This document shows positions 53,464 through 62,770 of a stretch of DNA of 64,000 nucleotides, piece after piece (position 1 is the first letter of the stretch; each line of letters begins with the position of its first letter). This DNA comes from Pseudomonas sp. 10S4. GTDB lineage: Bacteria; Pseudomonadota; Gammaproteobacteria; Pseudomonadales; Pseudomonadaceae. The DNA lies in contig NZ_CP133774.1 in the NCBI RefSeq assembly GCF_034344865.1, positions 4,650,001 through 4,714,000 of the forward strand, read 5' to 3'. Made by a program: the position numbers and the translations under genes. The notes under the pieces were generated by a model, which had not been told where the DNA came from, did not search any database, and worked only from the letters and a program-made list of their open reading frames with translations.

Positions 53464-53784
53464 TCAACGTACCCAGCGCCCTTCGATCCAGTACCAGTTC
53501 GGCCCGCGCGCTTCCCAATGACCGGGCATCCAGCGTCCGCCGTGGTGCATCCGCTGCCAATGACCGGGCGCCCAGACATAACCGCGACCGTCCCAGCGCC
53601 AGTGGCCGTTATCCCAGGCATAACCGGGACGTGCCATGGGCACCTGCTCCATGCGCACGGGCGGTGGCGCCTGGCGAATGATGATCTCGGGCTGAGCAAA
53701 CACCGGCGTGCTCGCCAGCGCCGCCAGCGCCAGGGGAATGAGCAAAATCTGCCGCAACTTGATCAGGGGGTGCACAACTTTCAT
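53464..53784 (-). CDS. WxxGxW (YXWGQW-type) exported protein
   Basis: The 106-residue protein has a signal peptide (cleavage about after VFA, residue 30) and four repeats in the pattern GYAWDNGHWRWDGRGYVWAP, HGGRWMPGHWEA and NWYWIEGRW. Such W/G/H-rich repeats are typical of the YXWGQW group, of unknown function. It lies directly upstream of the ECF sigma gene on the same strand. A similar lipoprotein lies at the other end of the unit, so the two may be coregulated outputs. Confidence 0.78.
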   Translation of the reverse strand: MKVVHPLIKLRQILLIPLALAALASTPVFAQPEIIIRQAPPPVRMEQVPMARPGYAWDNGHWRWDGRGYVWAPGHWQRMHHGGRWMPGHWEARGPNWYWIEGRWVR

Positions 53785-53984
53785 GACAACTCCTCAAGGC
53801 TTGCATCCGAAAGTGGATGTTGCTGATGAGTTGAACGCCGGATCAGCAAAAGATCCGTCGCACGGAATATGAAATTTTTTTCAGGTTGGGGCGCGACGGA
53901 TATCGGAGGGCAACCCGTTCAATCAATAACCGCCAGCGCAGCGTTTTGTGCCGGCATTTATGATTGACCCAAGAGGAATCGACC

Positions 53985-54104
53985 ATGTCCCGCCCTTTGA
54001 AACTGTTTGCCTGTGTAGCCGTATTCCTGACCTTGAACGGTTGCGTCTATTGGGGGCATCCGCACCGTTGCTGCTGGCGGTATGACGCTGTTGAGGTGCG
54101 TTGA
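53985..54104 (+). CDS. Tiny Cys/His-rich lipoprotein
   Basis: The 39-residue product MSRPLKLFACVAVFLTLNGC ends its signal in a lipobox (LNGC, Cys 20), leaving only 20 residues: VYWGHPHRCCWRYDAVEVR follows. The mature peptide has two adjacent Cys and two His. gagga lies at normal spacing before the ATG, supporting real translation. It converges with the MFS gene 13 bases away. Function unknown. Confidence 0.5.
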   Translation: MSRPLKLFACVAVFLTLNGCVYWGHPHRCCWRYDAVEVR

Positions 54105-54117
54105 GAAAGTATGGCAC

Positions 54118-55323
54118 TCACCGACGCTTGCGGATCAGCAGTAGCAACAACGACGCGGCGGCCAGCACCGCCCCGGCGGTAAAGGTCGATTGCGAGCCTG
54201 AGGCTTGCCATAGCCAACCCGCCAGAACGCTAGCGATCAACAGGCATGCGCCGCTGACCAGATTGAACAGACCGAACGCCGTGCCCTTGAGATGGGCGGG
54301 CGCGGTGTCGGCGATCAACGTGGCAAGGATGCCTTCGCTGAACCCCATATGCAGGCCCCACAAGGCCACACCCAGCATCATCGTCATGACCGAGTTTGAG
54401 TACGCCAATACAAGGTCCGCCAGGATCAGCAGTCCCATGCCGACGCAGAGCAGTGTTGTGCGGCTGATTCGGTCTGACAGCCAACCGGCAGGGTAGGCCG
54501 ACAGGGCATAGAGCAACGACATGACTACCATCACCATCGGCACCCAAGTGATCGACAGGCCTGCCCGTTGCGCTTTCAATATCAGAAAGGCTTCGCTGAA
54601 GCGGGCAAGGGTAAACAGCCCGCCAATAATGACGACCCACCAGTAACCGGATGAAAAACTTCGCAGGACGCTCCAGTGGATTGGCGAGCGGAATCGGTGT
54701 TCATCGCCAACCTGGACCGGTTCTGTTATGCCACCGACAATCAGTGCCACCGCGATGACGGCCGGAATCACGGCGAACCACAGCACGAGCTGGATTTGCC
54801 CAAGCCAAAGCATCAGCACAACTGCCAACAGCGGGCCAAGTATCGCCCCAACGGTATCCATCGACTGACGCAGACCAAAGCAGGCACCGCGGATCTCCGG
54901 CGGTGACACATCGGCGATCAAGGCATCGCGCGGAGCGCCACGAATCCCTTTACCGATGCGATCCAGAAAGCGTGCGCTGAACACCAGTTCTACAGAGTGC
55001 GCCAGTGGGAACAGCGGTTTAGACAGCGCGGCCAGTCCATAGCCGATCAACAACAGGACTTTGCGCCGGCCAATAAAGTCGCTGATGGCGCCAGAGAACA
55101 CCTTGACCAGCATGGCAGTCGCTTCGGCGATGCCTTCGATCACCCCGACGGTCAAGGCGCTGGCGCCTAACGTGGTGACCAGGAATACCGGTAGCAGGCT
55201 GTGCACCAACTCGGATGACACGTCCATGAACAGACTGACAAAACCCAAGGCCCAGACCGTGCGCGGAATGGACAAGGATGGGTGTGCAGTCTTTGCGGGG
55301 GGCTGACCACGGCTAACCCTCAA
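54118..55323 (-). CDS. MFS transporter
   Basis: The 401-residue protein has about 12 hydrophobic segments, the A-motif-like GAISDFIGRRKVLLLIGYGL in loop 2-3, and FLDRIGKGIRGAPRDALIAD in loop 4-5, seen in a group of MFS proteins with an N-terminal FMDVSSELVHSLLP segment. The first codon of the open frame is TTG at 55323 and no strong ribosome binding site is visible, so the exact start is uncertain. It is preceded by a REP pair. The substrate is unknown. Confidence 0.8.
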   Translation of the reverse strand: MRVSRGQPPAKTAHPSLSIPRTVWALGFVSLFMDVSSELVHSLLPVFLVTTLGASALTVGVIEGIAEATAMLVKVFSGAISDFIGRRKVLLLIGYGLAALSKPLFPLAHSVELVFSARFLDRIGKGIRGAPRDALIADVSPPEIRGACFGLRQSMDTVGAILGPLLAVVLMLWLGQIQLVLWFAVIPAVIAVALIVGGITEPVQVGDEHRFRSPIHWSVLRSFSSGYWWVVIIGGLFTLARFSEAFLILKAQRAGLSITWVPMVMVVMSLLYALSAYPAGWLSDRISRTTLLCVGMGLLILADLVLAYSNSVMTMMLGVALWGLHMGFSEGILATLIADTAPAHLKGTAFGLFNLVSGACLLIASVLAGWLWQASGSQSTFTAGAVLAAASLLLLLIRKRR

Positions 55324-55355
55324 TGACGGGCGTTGATCAAGTAAGAGCCGCGAAC

Positions 55356-55444
55356 GGTGGGAGCGAGCCTGCTTGCGATGACGGCGTGTCAGGCGACGTG
55401 GATCTCGACTGATGCATCGCCTTCGCGAGCAGGCTTGCTCCTGG
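55356..55444. repeat. REP-type inverted pair
   Basis: ggtgggagcgagcctgcttg at 55356 is answered by cgccttcgcgagcaggcttg ending near 55437. The arms are imperfect in this copy. Confidence 0.65.
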
Positions 55445-55450
55445 AGGTTT

Positions 55451-56149
55451 TTACAGTTCCATACCCAGGAAAATCAGGGTGTTGCCGTGAGCCTCAACCG
55501 CTGCACGCTGGTTATAGCTCTCGCGGTGCGAGCAGTTGAAACCGTGCTCGGCTTCCGGATACACGACGATTTCAACGTTGTCGTTGGTGTCGAAACGCTC
55601 GGCGATTTTCTCCACGGCTTCCAGGGAGATGTGGCTGTCCGCTTCACCGAAGTGCATCAGCAACGGCACCTCGATTTCATCGGCACGGTCCAACTGGTTC
55701 TGGATGCCGCCGCCGTAATAGGCGATGGCCACGTCCACGAAACCGTTGGCGGCGGTGTGGTACGAAAGCAAGCCGCCGAAGCAGTAACCGATGGACGCGA
55801 TGCCGCCATCCAGGCCCGGTTGGGCTTGCAGGGCATCGATGGCTAGCTTGATGTCGGCTTGAGCTGCATTCACGTCGGTGGCATTCATTAATTCAACCGC
55901 ACGTTTCCAGCCGGCTTCGTCGTAGCCCAGCTCGATGCGCGGGCCGCTGCGCCAGAACAGATCCGGTGCAATCACCAGGTAGCCGTCGGCCGCATATTGT
56001 TCGGCGACCGAGCGGATGTGTTCGTTGACGCCGAAAATCTCCTGAATCAGCACGATCCCCGGGCCTTTTTGGGTATGGGGGATGGCCAGGTAAGCGCCGA
56101 ATTTGCCTTCGGGGCTATCGATTTCGATCCATTGGGTGGTCACGCTCAT
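55451..56149 (-). CDS. Dienelactone hydrolase family protein
   Basis: The 232-residue alpha/beta hydrolase has a Cys nucleophile in IASIGYCFGGLLS (about residue 123), as in dienelactone hydrolase, an Asp in MHFGEADSHIS and a His in EAEHGFNCS, completing the Cys-Asp-His triad. Such enzymes open lactone rings, classically in chlorocatechol degradation, but many members act on other esters. The gene stands alone on the minus strand; ggagccacc precedes the ATG. Confidence 0.87.
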   Translation of the reverse strand: MSVTTQWIEIDSPEGKFGAYLAIPHTQKGPGIVLIQEIFGVNEHIRSVAEQYAADGYLVIAPDLFWRSGPRIELGYDEAGWKRAVELMNATDVNAAQADIKLAIDALQAQPGLDGGIASIGYCFGGLLSYHTAANGFVDVAIAYYGGGIQNQLDRADEIEVPLLMHFGEADSHISLEAVEKIAERFDTNDNVEIVVYPEAEHGFNCSHRESYNQRAAVEAHGNTLIFLGMEL

Positions 56150-56334
56150 GGTGGCTCCTGTCTTCGCAAGTGGGGGAGGTTGCAGCTTATTAAGTGGGTG
56201 TGTCAGTCAGTGTGACAGTGCCCTGGGCAAGTTCACCCAATGTAGACCAATCGGCTGGCCAGTGAACAGCCGCCGTTTCAACGGCCGTCACCATAACCCG
56301 GCAAAGCCCGGCACTTCCAACCACCCCAATACCA

Positions 56335-56428
56335 ATGTGGGAGCGGGCTTGCTCGCGAAGAGGCCGGCACATGCTGCATCAATGTTGTTCTGATAGACCG
56401 TTTTCGCGAGCAGGCTCGCTCCCACAAG
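56335..56428. repeat. REPIN: inverted REP pair
   Basis: tgtgggagcgggcttgctcg at 56336 is answered by cgcgagcaggctcgctccca near 56405-56424. The gap 56150-56545 otherwise shows no gene apart from the glutaminase start region. Confidence 0.75.
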
Positions 56429-56545
56429 GGATAAGTGGTGAAGGGCGCTGCAACATTCACGAACTAAACTGTGATCTACCTCGCACCAGCGCAGTCTAGC
56501 GTCTGTGACCCCGCAATCCCATGGGGCGAGACTTCGGAACCCGGC

Positions 56546-57455
56546 ATGCAAGCGCTGTTGAACGAGATTCTTGACGCAGTTCGTCCCCTGATCGGCCAGG
56601 GCAAGGTGGCTGACTACATTCCTGCCCTTGGCACCGTGCCGGCCAATCAACTGGGGATTGCTGTGTATGGCAATGACGGCGAGTTGTACTGCGCCGGCGA
56701 CGCGCACACGCTGTTCTCGGTGCAGAGTATTTCCAAAGTGTTCAGCCTGGTGCAAGCCATCGAACACTCCGGCGAAGCGATCTGGGAACGCTTGGGCCAC
56801 GAGCCATCCGGCCAGCCGTTCAACTCGCTGGTGCAGCTGGAATTCGAACGCGGCCGCCCGCGCAATCCGTTCATCAACGCCGGGGCGCTGGTGATCTGCG
56901 ACATCAACCAGTCACGTTTCGACCGCGCCGGCCCTGTCGATGCGCGATTTTGTCCGGCGCTTGTCCGGCAACCCGCAAATCATGGTGGACGGCAAGGTCG
57001 CCGAATCCGAATACCAACACCGCGCTCGCAACGCCGCCATGGCGTACCTGATGCAGTCGTTCGGCAACTTCCACAATGACGTCGAAGCCGTGCTGCGCAG
57101 CTATTTCAGCCACTGCGCGCTGCGCATGAGTTGCGTGGACCTGGCGCGAGCGTTCTGCTTCCTGGCCAACGACGGTTTCTGCAAACACAGCGGCGATCAA
57201 ATCCTCACCGCCCGCCAGACCCAGCAAGTCAACTCGATCATGGCCACCAGCGGTCTCTACGACGAAGCCGGTAACTTTGCTTACCGCGTCGGATTGCCCG
57301 GCAAGAGCGGTGTGGGCGGCGGGATTGTCGCGGTGGTGCCGGGGCAGTTCACAGTGTGCGTCTGGTCGCCGGAATTGAACGCCGCCGGCAACTCGCTTGC
57401 CGGGATGGCGGCGCTGGAGTTGTTGAGTCAGCGGATCGGCTGGTCGGTGTTCTAA
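56546..57455 (+). pseudogene. glsA: Glutaminase (GlsA/GlsB type), frameshifted
   Basis: The gene encodes the serine-dependent glutaminase that converts glutamine to glutamate and ammonia. From ATG 56546 ([19 protein letters not shown]) it contains [12 protein letters not shown] with the Ser-x-x-Lys catalytic pair (about 64-67), [20 protein letters not shown] and up to INQSRFD, where one extra C at about 56923 breaks the frame. The second part ([20 protein letters not shown] to [14 protein letters not shown]) continues in another frame to 57455. Restored length is 302 residues, normal. I prefer 56546 over the frame start at 56471 because it matches the family N-terminus. Confidence 0.85.
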
Positions 57456-57540
57456 AGCGGTGTGGGCGGGCGTCGGTAATGACGCTTCGGGAAATTTGCT
57501 ATACATTTTCCGGCCGCCCACTGCATGGTGAAACTGCTTC

Positions 57541-59043
57541 ATGTCCCTGATGCTCGAACGTCTCGTCGCTGGTACGCCGATTCCTTTTGCCGGTAACCGT
57601 GTCTCGGTGGTCAGCCCCGAATTGGCGGCACGCTTTCAGCCCGGTGACCATCTGCTGGTGGAGCAGGTCAGCGGTGAGCTGTTGCTGATCCCGGTGGTGG
57701 ACCAGCAAGCGGCGGCGGTGGCGATTGAGCGCGCACAAACGGCGTTTACCGCGATGTCGGCAGTGTCGGATGAAGCCATCAGCGAGTTCTTTGATCGGTT
57801 TGCCGAGCGCCTGGAAACCCCGGCCTGCTGGGCCTTGATCGAGGCCGCCAACCTGGCCGACATCGAGCGCGCCAAGGCCCGCGGGCGTTCCACCACGCGG
57901 TTGCTGGCCGACGAACGCATGCGCCGCGACATGATCGCAGGCCTGCGTGCCTGGCGCGATGCGACGGCCACCCGTGGCAAAGTCATCAGTTGCGTCGAGC
58001 ATGACGGCTGGAAAGTCGAGCAAGTGGTGTCGCCGCTGGGCATCGTCGCTTTCGTCTTCGAAGGCCGACCGAACGTCTTTGCCGACGCCGCTGGCGTACT
58101 GCGCACCGGCAACACCGCCGTGCTGCGCATTGGCAGCGATGCGTTGGGCACAGCGCAAGCCATCGTCACCCACGCCTTGAACCCGGCACTGGCTGAGGCC
58201 GGCTTGCCGGTGGGCGCGGTGTCGCTGGTTGAAAGCGTCAATCACGCGGCCGGTTGGGCGATGTTTGCTGACCGACGTTTGTCGTTGGCCGTGGCCCGGG
58301 GTTCGGGCCGGGCCGTCAGCCAACTGGGCAGCATCGCCCAACAGGCCGGCACCGCCGTCAGCCTGCACGGCACTGGCGGTGCCTGGCTGATCGCCGATAA
58401 AGACGCTGATGCCACGCGTTTTGCCGCCGTGGTGCGCAACTCGCTGGATCGCAAGGTCTGCAACACCCTGAACGTCTGCCTGATCCAGCACGACCGTGCT
58501 GCCGAACTGGTGCCGCTGTTTCTCGATGCGCTGCAACAGGCCGGCACTGCCCGTGGCCAGGGCTGCAAATTGCACATCGTCGAAGGCAGCGAGTCGTACT
58601 TGCCGAGCGATTGGCAGGGCGCCAGCGTCGAGGTCTACCGCGCCGAAGGCTACGTCACCGAACCACTGGCCGAACCGCTGGCGGAAGATCAATTGGGCCG
58701 CGAGTGGGAATGGGAAGAAACCCCGGAAGTCAGCCTGAAAATCGTCGACGACCTGGACCAGGCCATTACGTTATTCAATCGCTACAGCCCGCAATTCACC
58801 GTGTCGCTGATCAGTGAAAACGCCGAGGCTCATGAGCGTTTCTACAACGCGGTGAATGCGCCATTTGTCGGCAACGGCATCACCCGTTGGGTCGACGGCC
58901 AGTACGCGCTGAACAAGCCGGAACTGGGGCTTTCGAACTGGGAGAGCGGTCGCCTGTTCGCTCGCAGTGCGATTCTGTCGGGCGATGGCGTGTTCACCAT
59001 TCGCAGCCGCATGACTCAGATAGATTTGTCAGTCAAACGCTGA
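57541..59043 (+). CDS. ProA-like aldehyde dehydrogenase-fold protein
   Basis: The 500-residue protein resembles glutamate-5-semialdehyde dehydrogenase: the NAD(P)-binding core VVSPLGIVAFVFEGRPNVFA, LRTGNTAVLRIGSDALGTAQ and the catalytic Cys segment SLDRKVCNTLNVCLI, ending VDGQYALNKPELGLSNWESG. It is about 80 residues longer than typical ProA (about 420), with a novel N-terminal 60 residues. It may reduce gamma-glutamyl phosphate in proline synthesis or act on a related acyl phosphate; it probably is not the housekeeping proA. Immediately follows glsA by 85 bases. Confidence 0.78.
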   Translation: MSLMLERLVAGTPIPFAGNRVSVVSPELAARFQPGDHLLVEQVSGELLLIPVVDQQAAAVAIERAQTAFTAMSAVSDEAISEFFDRFAERLETPACWALIEAANLADIERAKARGRSTTRLLADERMRRDMIAGLRAWRDATATRGKVISCVEHDGWKVEQVVSPLGIVAFVFEGRPNVFADAAGVLRTGNTAVLRIGSDALGTAQAIVTHALNPALAEAGLPVGAVSLVESVNHAAGWAMFADRRLSLAVARGSGRAVSQLGSIAQQAGTAVSLHGTGGAWLIADKDADATRFAAVVRNSLDRKVCNTLNVCLIQHDRAAELVPLFLDALQQAGTARGQGCKLHIVEGSESYLPSDWQGASVEVYRAEGYVTEPLAEPLAEDQLGREWEWEETPEVSLKIVDDLDQAITLFNRYSPQFTVSLISENAEAHERFYNAVNAPFVGNGITRWVDGQYALNKPELGLSNWESGRLFARSAILSGDGVFTIRSRMTQIDLSVKR

Positions 59044-59113
59044 ACGCTCCAGCCGCAAACCACAGGCGCACTATAATTAATGTGTCTGTTTTTGCGTGAC
59101 AGAGGGTTGCACC

Positions 59114-59401
59114 ATGAAACTTCATTCCTTTGAACATTATTCTCATGACCTGGCCATGGTCGCTCACGATACATTGCTGACTGCCAAGGTGAAGTCGGCC
59201 CTGACCAAGGCCGAACCCATCTTTGGCCTGCATATCCACGTCAAAACCCATGGCGGCGAAGTGCTGCTGAGCGGCATGGTCGACACTCATCGACAAAGTG
59301 AGCAGGCAGTTGACCTGGCTCGCTCGGTTCCGGGTGTCATCGACGTCGATGCCAGTGGCTTGCGCACGCATGTGTTCAAACCGGGTAGTCCTGACGAATG
59401 A
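59114..59401 (+). CDS. BON-domain protein
   Basis: The 95-residue protein is a single BON domain: DTLLTAKVKSALTKAEPIFG, IHVKTHGGEVLLSGMVDTHR and QAVDLARSVPGVIDVDASGL. BON domains bind phospholipid and are usually in exported proteins, but no signal peptide is present here, so the location is uncertain. agaggg precedes the ATG. It is convergent with the EamA gene, 9 bases apart. Confidence 0.82.
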   Translation: MKLHSFEHYSHDLAMVAHDTLLTAKVKSALTKAEPIFGLHIHVKTHGGEVLLSGMVDTHRQSEQAVDLARSVPGVIDVDASGLRTHVFKPGSPDE

Positions 59402-59410
59402 GTCAGGTGA

Positions 59411-60310
59411 TCAGCGGGAAAACTTCCTCGCCCCGGCCACACAAAGGATCACCGCAACGGTGACCCCCAGCATGCCCAGGCTGACCTGCTCGTGCAGTAG
59501 CGTGGCGGCCAGCGCCAAGCCAAAAAACGGTTGCAGCAACTGAAGCTGGCCCACTGCGGCAATTCCGCCTTGGGCCAGCCCGCGATACCAGAAAACGAAA
59601 CCGATCAGCATGCTGAACAGCGAGACATACGCCAGGCTCAGCCAGGCCGGTGTGCTGACCGTCGAAAACGACGCGGGCAGCAAAAACCAGGTCAGCGCCG
59701 CCATCACCGGCAACGACACCAGCAACGCCCAACAAATCACCTGCCAGCCGCCGAGGGTTCTGGATAGTTTTGCCCCTTCGGCATACCCGAGCCCGCAAAC
59801 CACCACCGCCAGCAGCATCAGCAGGTCGCCTTTGGGCGAGGCGGTCAGTCCTTTAGAAACCGCATAACCGACCACCAGCAAACTGCCGAGGATCGAGAAC
59901 AGCCAGAAGGCCCGCTTTGGTCGCTCACCACCGCGCAGTACACCAAACACCGCGGTGGCCAGCGGCAGCAGGCCGATAAAGACGATGGAGTGAGCGGAAG
60001 TCACGTATTGCAGGGCCAGCGCGGTCAACAGCGGGAACCCGAGGACCACGCCCAGCGCGACGACGATCAACGGCACAATCTGATGCCGGGCCGGGCGCTT
60101 TTCCTTGAACAGCCACAAAAGGCACAGCGCAAGGACACCGGCAATGGTCGCGCGCGCCACCGTCAGAAACACCGGGTCGAACTCCAGCACCGCCACCCGG
60201 GTGGCCGGCAGCGAGCCGCTGAAGATCACCACGCCGATCAGTCCATTAAGCCAACCGCTGCTGCCTTTTTTCGATAGCGTCGGGCTGTTCAGGTTCGAGG
60301 TACGTTCCAT
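59411..60310 (-). CDS. EamA-family (DMT) transporter
   Basis: The 299-residue protein has ten hydrophobic segments in two five-helix halves, with IGVVIFSGSLPATRVAVLEF in the first and MLIGFVFWYRGLAQGGIAAV in the second, the latter a typical EamA signature. It likely exports a metabolite or amino acid. I chose ATG 60310 over the GTG at 60319 because ggagc is about 10 bases upstream of the ATG. It is divergent from the MocR-type regulator gene, which commonly controls such exporters. Confidence 0.85.
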   Translation of the reverse strand: MERTSNLNSPTLSKKGSSGWLNGLIGVVIFSGSLPATRVAVLEFDPVFLTVARATIAGVLALCLLWLFKEKRPARHQIVPLIVVALGVVLGFPLLTALALQYVTSAHSIVFIGLLPLATAVFGVLRGGERPKRAFWLFSILGSLLVVGYAVSKGLTASPKGDLLMLLAVVVCGLGYAEGAKLSRTLGGWQVICWALLVSLPVMAALTWFLLPASFSTVSTPAWLSLAYVSLFSMLIGFVFWYRGLAQGGIAAVGQLQLLQPFFGLALAATLLHEQVSLGMLGVTVAVILCVAGARKFSR

Positions 60311-60398
60311 CGGATTCACGCTCCGGGCAAAGGGCTGATGTGGCGGGTTGCGTTAAGCGCATCCTATGACTGAGTATTAAGACAATCAAAAAATTGTC

Positions 60399-61745
60399 AT
60401 GGATACATTCCCGATGCCGCGCTCCCGGTACAAGTCATTGGTTGACCGTTTTGCCGCCGATATCCGTTCAGGACAATTGCCGCCCGGTACACGCTTGCCG
60501 ACCCACCGGCAGCTCGCGGCGACGGAAGGTCTGGCGCTGGTCACGGCCAGTCGGGTTTATGCCGAGCTGGAAGCCATGGGTTTGGTCAGCGGCGAAACCG
60601 GTCGCGGCACGTTTGTCCGGGAGACGGCGCTGCCGCCGAGTCTGGGCGTGCATCAGCCGAGTGTTGTCGCGGGGATGATGGACCTGAACTTCAACTATCC
60701 GTCGTTGCCGGGCCAGGCTGATCTGTTGCGTACGGCGTTGCGCCAGTTGGCGTTGTCCGGTGATCTGGAATCTCATCTGCGCTACCAGCCTCACGCCGGG
60801 CGTCTGCATGAACGGGCTTCGGCGGCGCGACATCTGCGTAGTCGCGGCTTGAACGTGGCGGCTGAACAGGTGCTGATTGTCAGTGGTGCCCAGCACGGGT
60901 TGGCGGTGACGATGATGGGGTTGCTGCAACCCGGCGACGTGATCGCCGCCGATGCGTTGACCTATCCGGGGTTCAAGGTCCTGGCCGAAGCGCTGCATCT
61001 GGAGGTGGTGCCGATTCCGGTCACGGACACCGGGCCTGATCTCGCCGCCCTGGAAAAACTCTGCCGAAGCCGTTCGGTCCGGGCCGTCTACAGCATGCCA
61101 ACCCTGCATAACCCGTTGGGTTGGGTGATGGACGCCGATCAGCGCGAGCACCTGGTGTCGATTGCGCGCCAGCATGACCTGCTGATCATTGAAGACGCCG
61201 CTTATGCGTTTCTGGCTGAAGCGCCGCCACCTCCATTGGCTGAGTTAGCGCCCGAAAGGACGGTCTACGTGACCGGCTTATCCAAGAGTATCGCCACCGG
61301 GTTGCGTGTCGGTTTCGTCGCCGCGCCAGCGTCAAGGGTGCCGGCGCTGGAGCGCACGATCCGGGCGACGACCTGGAACACCCCCGGGGTGATGACGGCG
61401 ATTGCCACGGCGTGGCTCGACGACGGTACCGTCACGCTGCTGGAAGCGCAAAAACGCGCCGATGCCCAGACCCGACAGGCCTTGGCCGACGAGGTGCTGA
61501 GCGGGCTGCGTTACGTTCGTCATCCGTCTTCTTACTTTGTGTGGCTGCCCTTGTCGGAAGAGGCAAGGGCAGATCAGATCGCCATGGCGTTGCTGCATGA
61601 GCAGGTGTCGGTGTCGACTGCCGAACCTTTTGCGACGTCAGTCCATGTCCCTCATGCTATTCGGCTAGCCCTTGGTTCGGTCGACATCAACACGCTTCGA
61701 CGGGCGCTGATGAAAGTGAAGCAAGTGGTTGGGGCTTATTCATAG
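60399..61745 (+). CDS. MocR/PdxR-type GntR regulator with aminotransferase domain
   Basis: The 448-residue protein has an N-terminal GntR winged helix (RYKSLVDRFAADIRSGQLPP; LPTHRQLAATEGLALVTASR) and a fold-type I aminotransferase domain from about 95. Its PLP-binding Lys lies in YVTGLSKSIATGLRVGFVAA, and PTLHNPLGWVM carries the usual Asn-Pro. MocR proteins sense PLP or amino-group ligands. It is divergent from the EamA exporter, suggesting it activates or represses that transporter. Confidence 0.9.
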   Translation: MDTFPMPRSRYKSLVDRFAADIRSGQLPPGTRLPTHRQLAATEGLALVTASRVYAELEAMGLVSGETGRGTFVRETALPPSLGVHQPSVVAGMMDLNFNYPSLPGQADLLRTALRQLALSGDLESHLRYQPHAGRLHERASAARHLRSRGLNVAAEQVLIVSGAQHGLAVTMMGLLQPGDVIAADALTYPGFKVLAEALHLEVVPIPVTDTGPDLAALEKLCRSRSVRAVYSMPTLHNPLGWVMDADQREHLVSIARQHDLLIIEDAAYAFLAEAPPPPLAELAPERTVYVTGLSKSIATGLRVGFVAAPASRVPALERTIRATTWNTPGVMTAIATAWLDDGTVTLLEAQKRADAQTRQALADEVLSGLRYVRHPSSYFVWLPLSEEARADQIAMALLHEQVSVSTAEPFATSVHVPHAIRLALGSVDINTLRRALMKVKQVVGAYS

Positions 61746-61761
61746 CGCTTTACGGTGTTGT

Positions 61762-62421
61762 TCAGGCGACTTGCGAGGCCTTGGCGTACACCGCGCAGGT
61801 GGTCGGATGCTCAACCAGGGAGACAAAGCTGCGGCTGTCGGCGTCCAGCGCATCGATCGAACCGGTTTCGATGTCGTACACCCAGCCGTGCAGGTTCAAC
61901 TGACCTTTTTCCTGGGCCAGACGCACGCTCGGGTGAGTCTGGATGTTGGCAAGTTGGGCGATCACGTTCTCGCGCACCATCGAACTGACCTTGGCCGCTT
62001 CATTGGCGTGAGGGCGAGATTCGTTGATGACTTTCGCCGACTCCGCGTGCTGCAACCAGCCGCTGACAGCGGGCAGGTGATCCATGCATTTGCACTTGGC
62101 AACGGCGGTCATGGCGCCGCAATCCGAATGGCCGCAGATCACGATGTCGGTGACGCCGAGCACGGCGACCGCATATTCGACCGTGGCCGATACACCACCG
62201 GGATGCGGGCTGTAGGACGGGACGATGTTGCCGGCGTTGCGGATCACAAACAGTTCGCCGGGTTCTTGCTGGGTCAGCAGTTCAGGCACTACGCGGCTGT
62301 CGGAACAGGTGATGAACAAGGTGCCGGGGTGCTGGGTGGTGGCCAGGTGTTTGAACAAGTCAGTGCGTTGTGGGAAGGCTTCGTTCTGGAACTTCAAAAA
62401 ACCGTCGATGAGCGCTTTCAT
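61762..62421 (-). CDS. cynT: Beta-carbonic anhydrase of the cyanate cluster
   Basis: The 219-residue enzyme has the zinc ligands and catalytic pair of beta-carbonic anhydrase: [13 protein letters not shown] (Cys and Asp-Arg dyad) and [13 protein letters not shown] (His and Cys). It interconverts CO2 and bicarbonate. In the cyn operon it supplies bicarbonate to cyanase and retains the CO2 produced. It is the last gene of the minus-strand unit cynS, DUF2790, cynT, though the 34-base gap after DUF2790 does not by itself prove one transcript. Confidence 0.9.
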   Translation of the reverse strand: MKALIDGFLKFQNEAFPQRTDLFKHLATTQHPGTLFITCSDSRVVPELLTQQEPGELFVIRNAGNIVPSYSPHPGGVSATVEYAVAVLGVTDIVICGHSDCGAMTAVAKCKCMDHLPAVSGWLQHAESAKVINESRPHANEAAKVSSMVRENVIAQLANIQTHPSVRLAQEKGQLNLHGWVYDIETGSIDALDADSRSFVSLVEHPTTCAVYAKASQVA

Positions 62422-62455
62422 GTTTGCTTCCTCAAAAGTGATGAACCGTGGCGAC

Positions 62456-62691
62456 TCAGTTCGAGCAACCGGTACCGAATTCGCTGTACTGCAAAATGTG
62501 CGTAACGCCTTTGGAGTCGAGGTAGGTCATCTCCACCGGCGTCGGACCGCAAACATCGGCGACCGGGGTGATGTTCACGACCCGAGCGATGTCCAGGTCC
62601 ATGCCGTACTGGTAGGCAACGGCGCCGTCCTGGGCTTGAGCCTGGGCAGCCAGGCCGGCGATCAACGACAGTGCGAAGAGAATTTTTTCAT
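62456..62691 (-). CDS. Small exported DUF2790 protein, start codon frame broken
   Basis: The product ends [16 protein letters not shown] and contains [20 protein letters not shown] and [15 protein letters not shown], typical of the DUF2790 family of small Pseudomonas periplasmic proteins. Family members begin [14 protein letters not shown], which the mRNA-sense sequence gives if a seventh A is added to the A6 run at 62683-62688 (ATG 62691, with ggagg at normal spacing, 78 residues). As written, only an ATG at 62698 abutting the ribosome binding site opens the frame. Function unknown. Confidence 0.7.
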
Positions 62692-62770
62692 GGGGCATCC
62701 TCCAGATGAATTTGGTGAATGAAATGTTTTGGGTGGTGGGCCCGCACGTTAAGTGCGGGCCGGTACTGAT

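Noticed and set aside
57499..58692. Minus-strand open frame of 397 codons
   Set aside because: Antisense shadow of the ProA-like gene.
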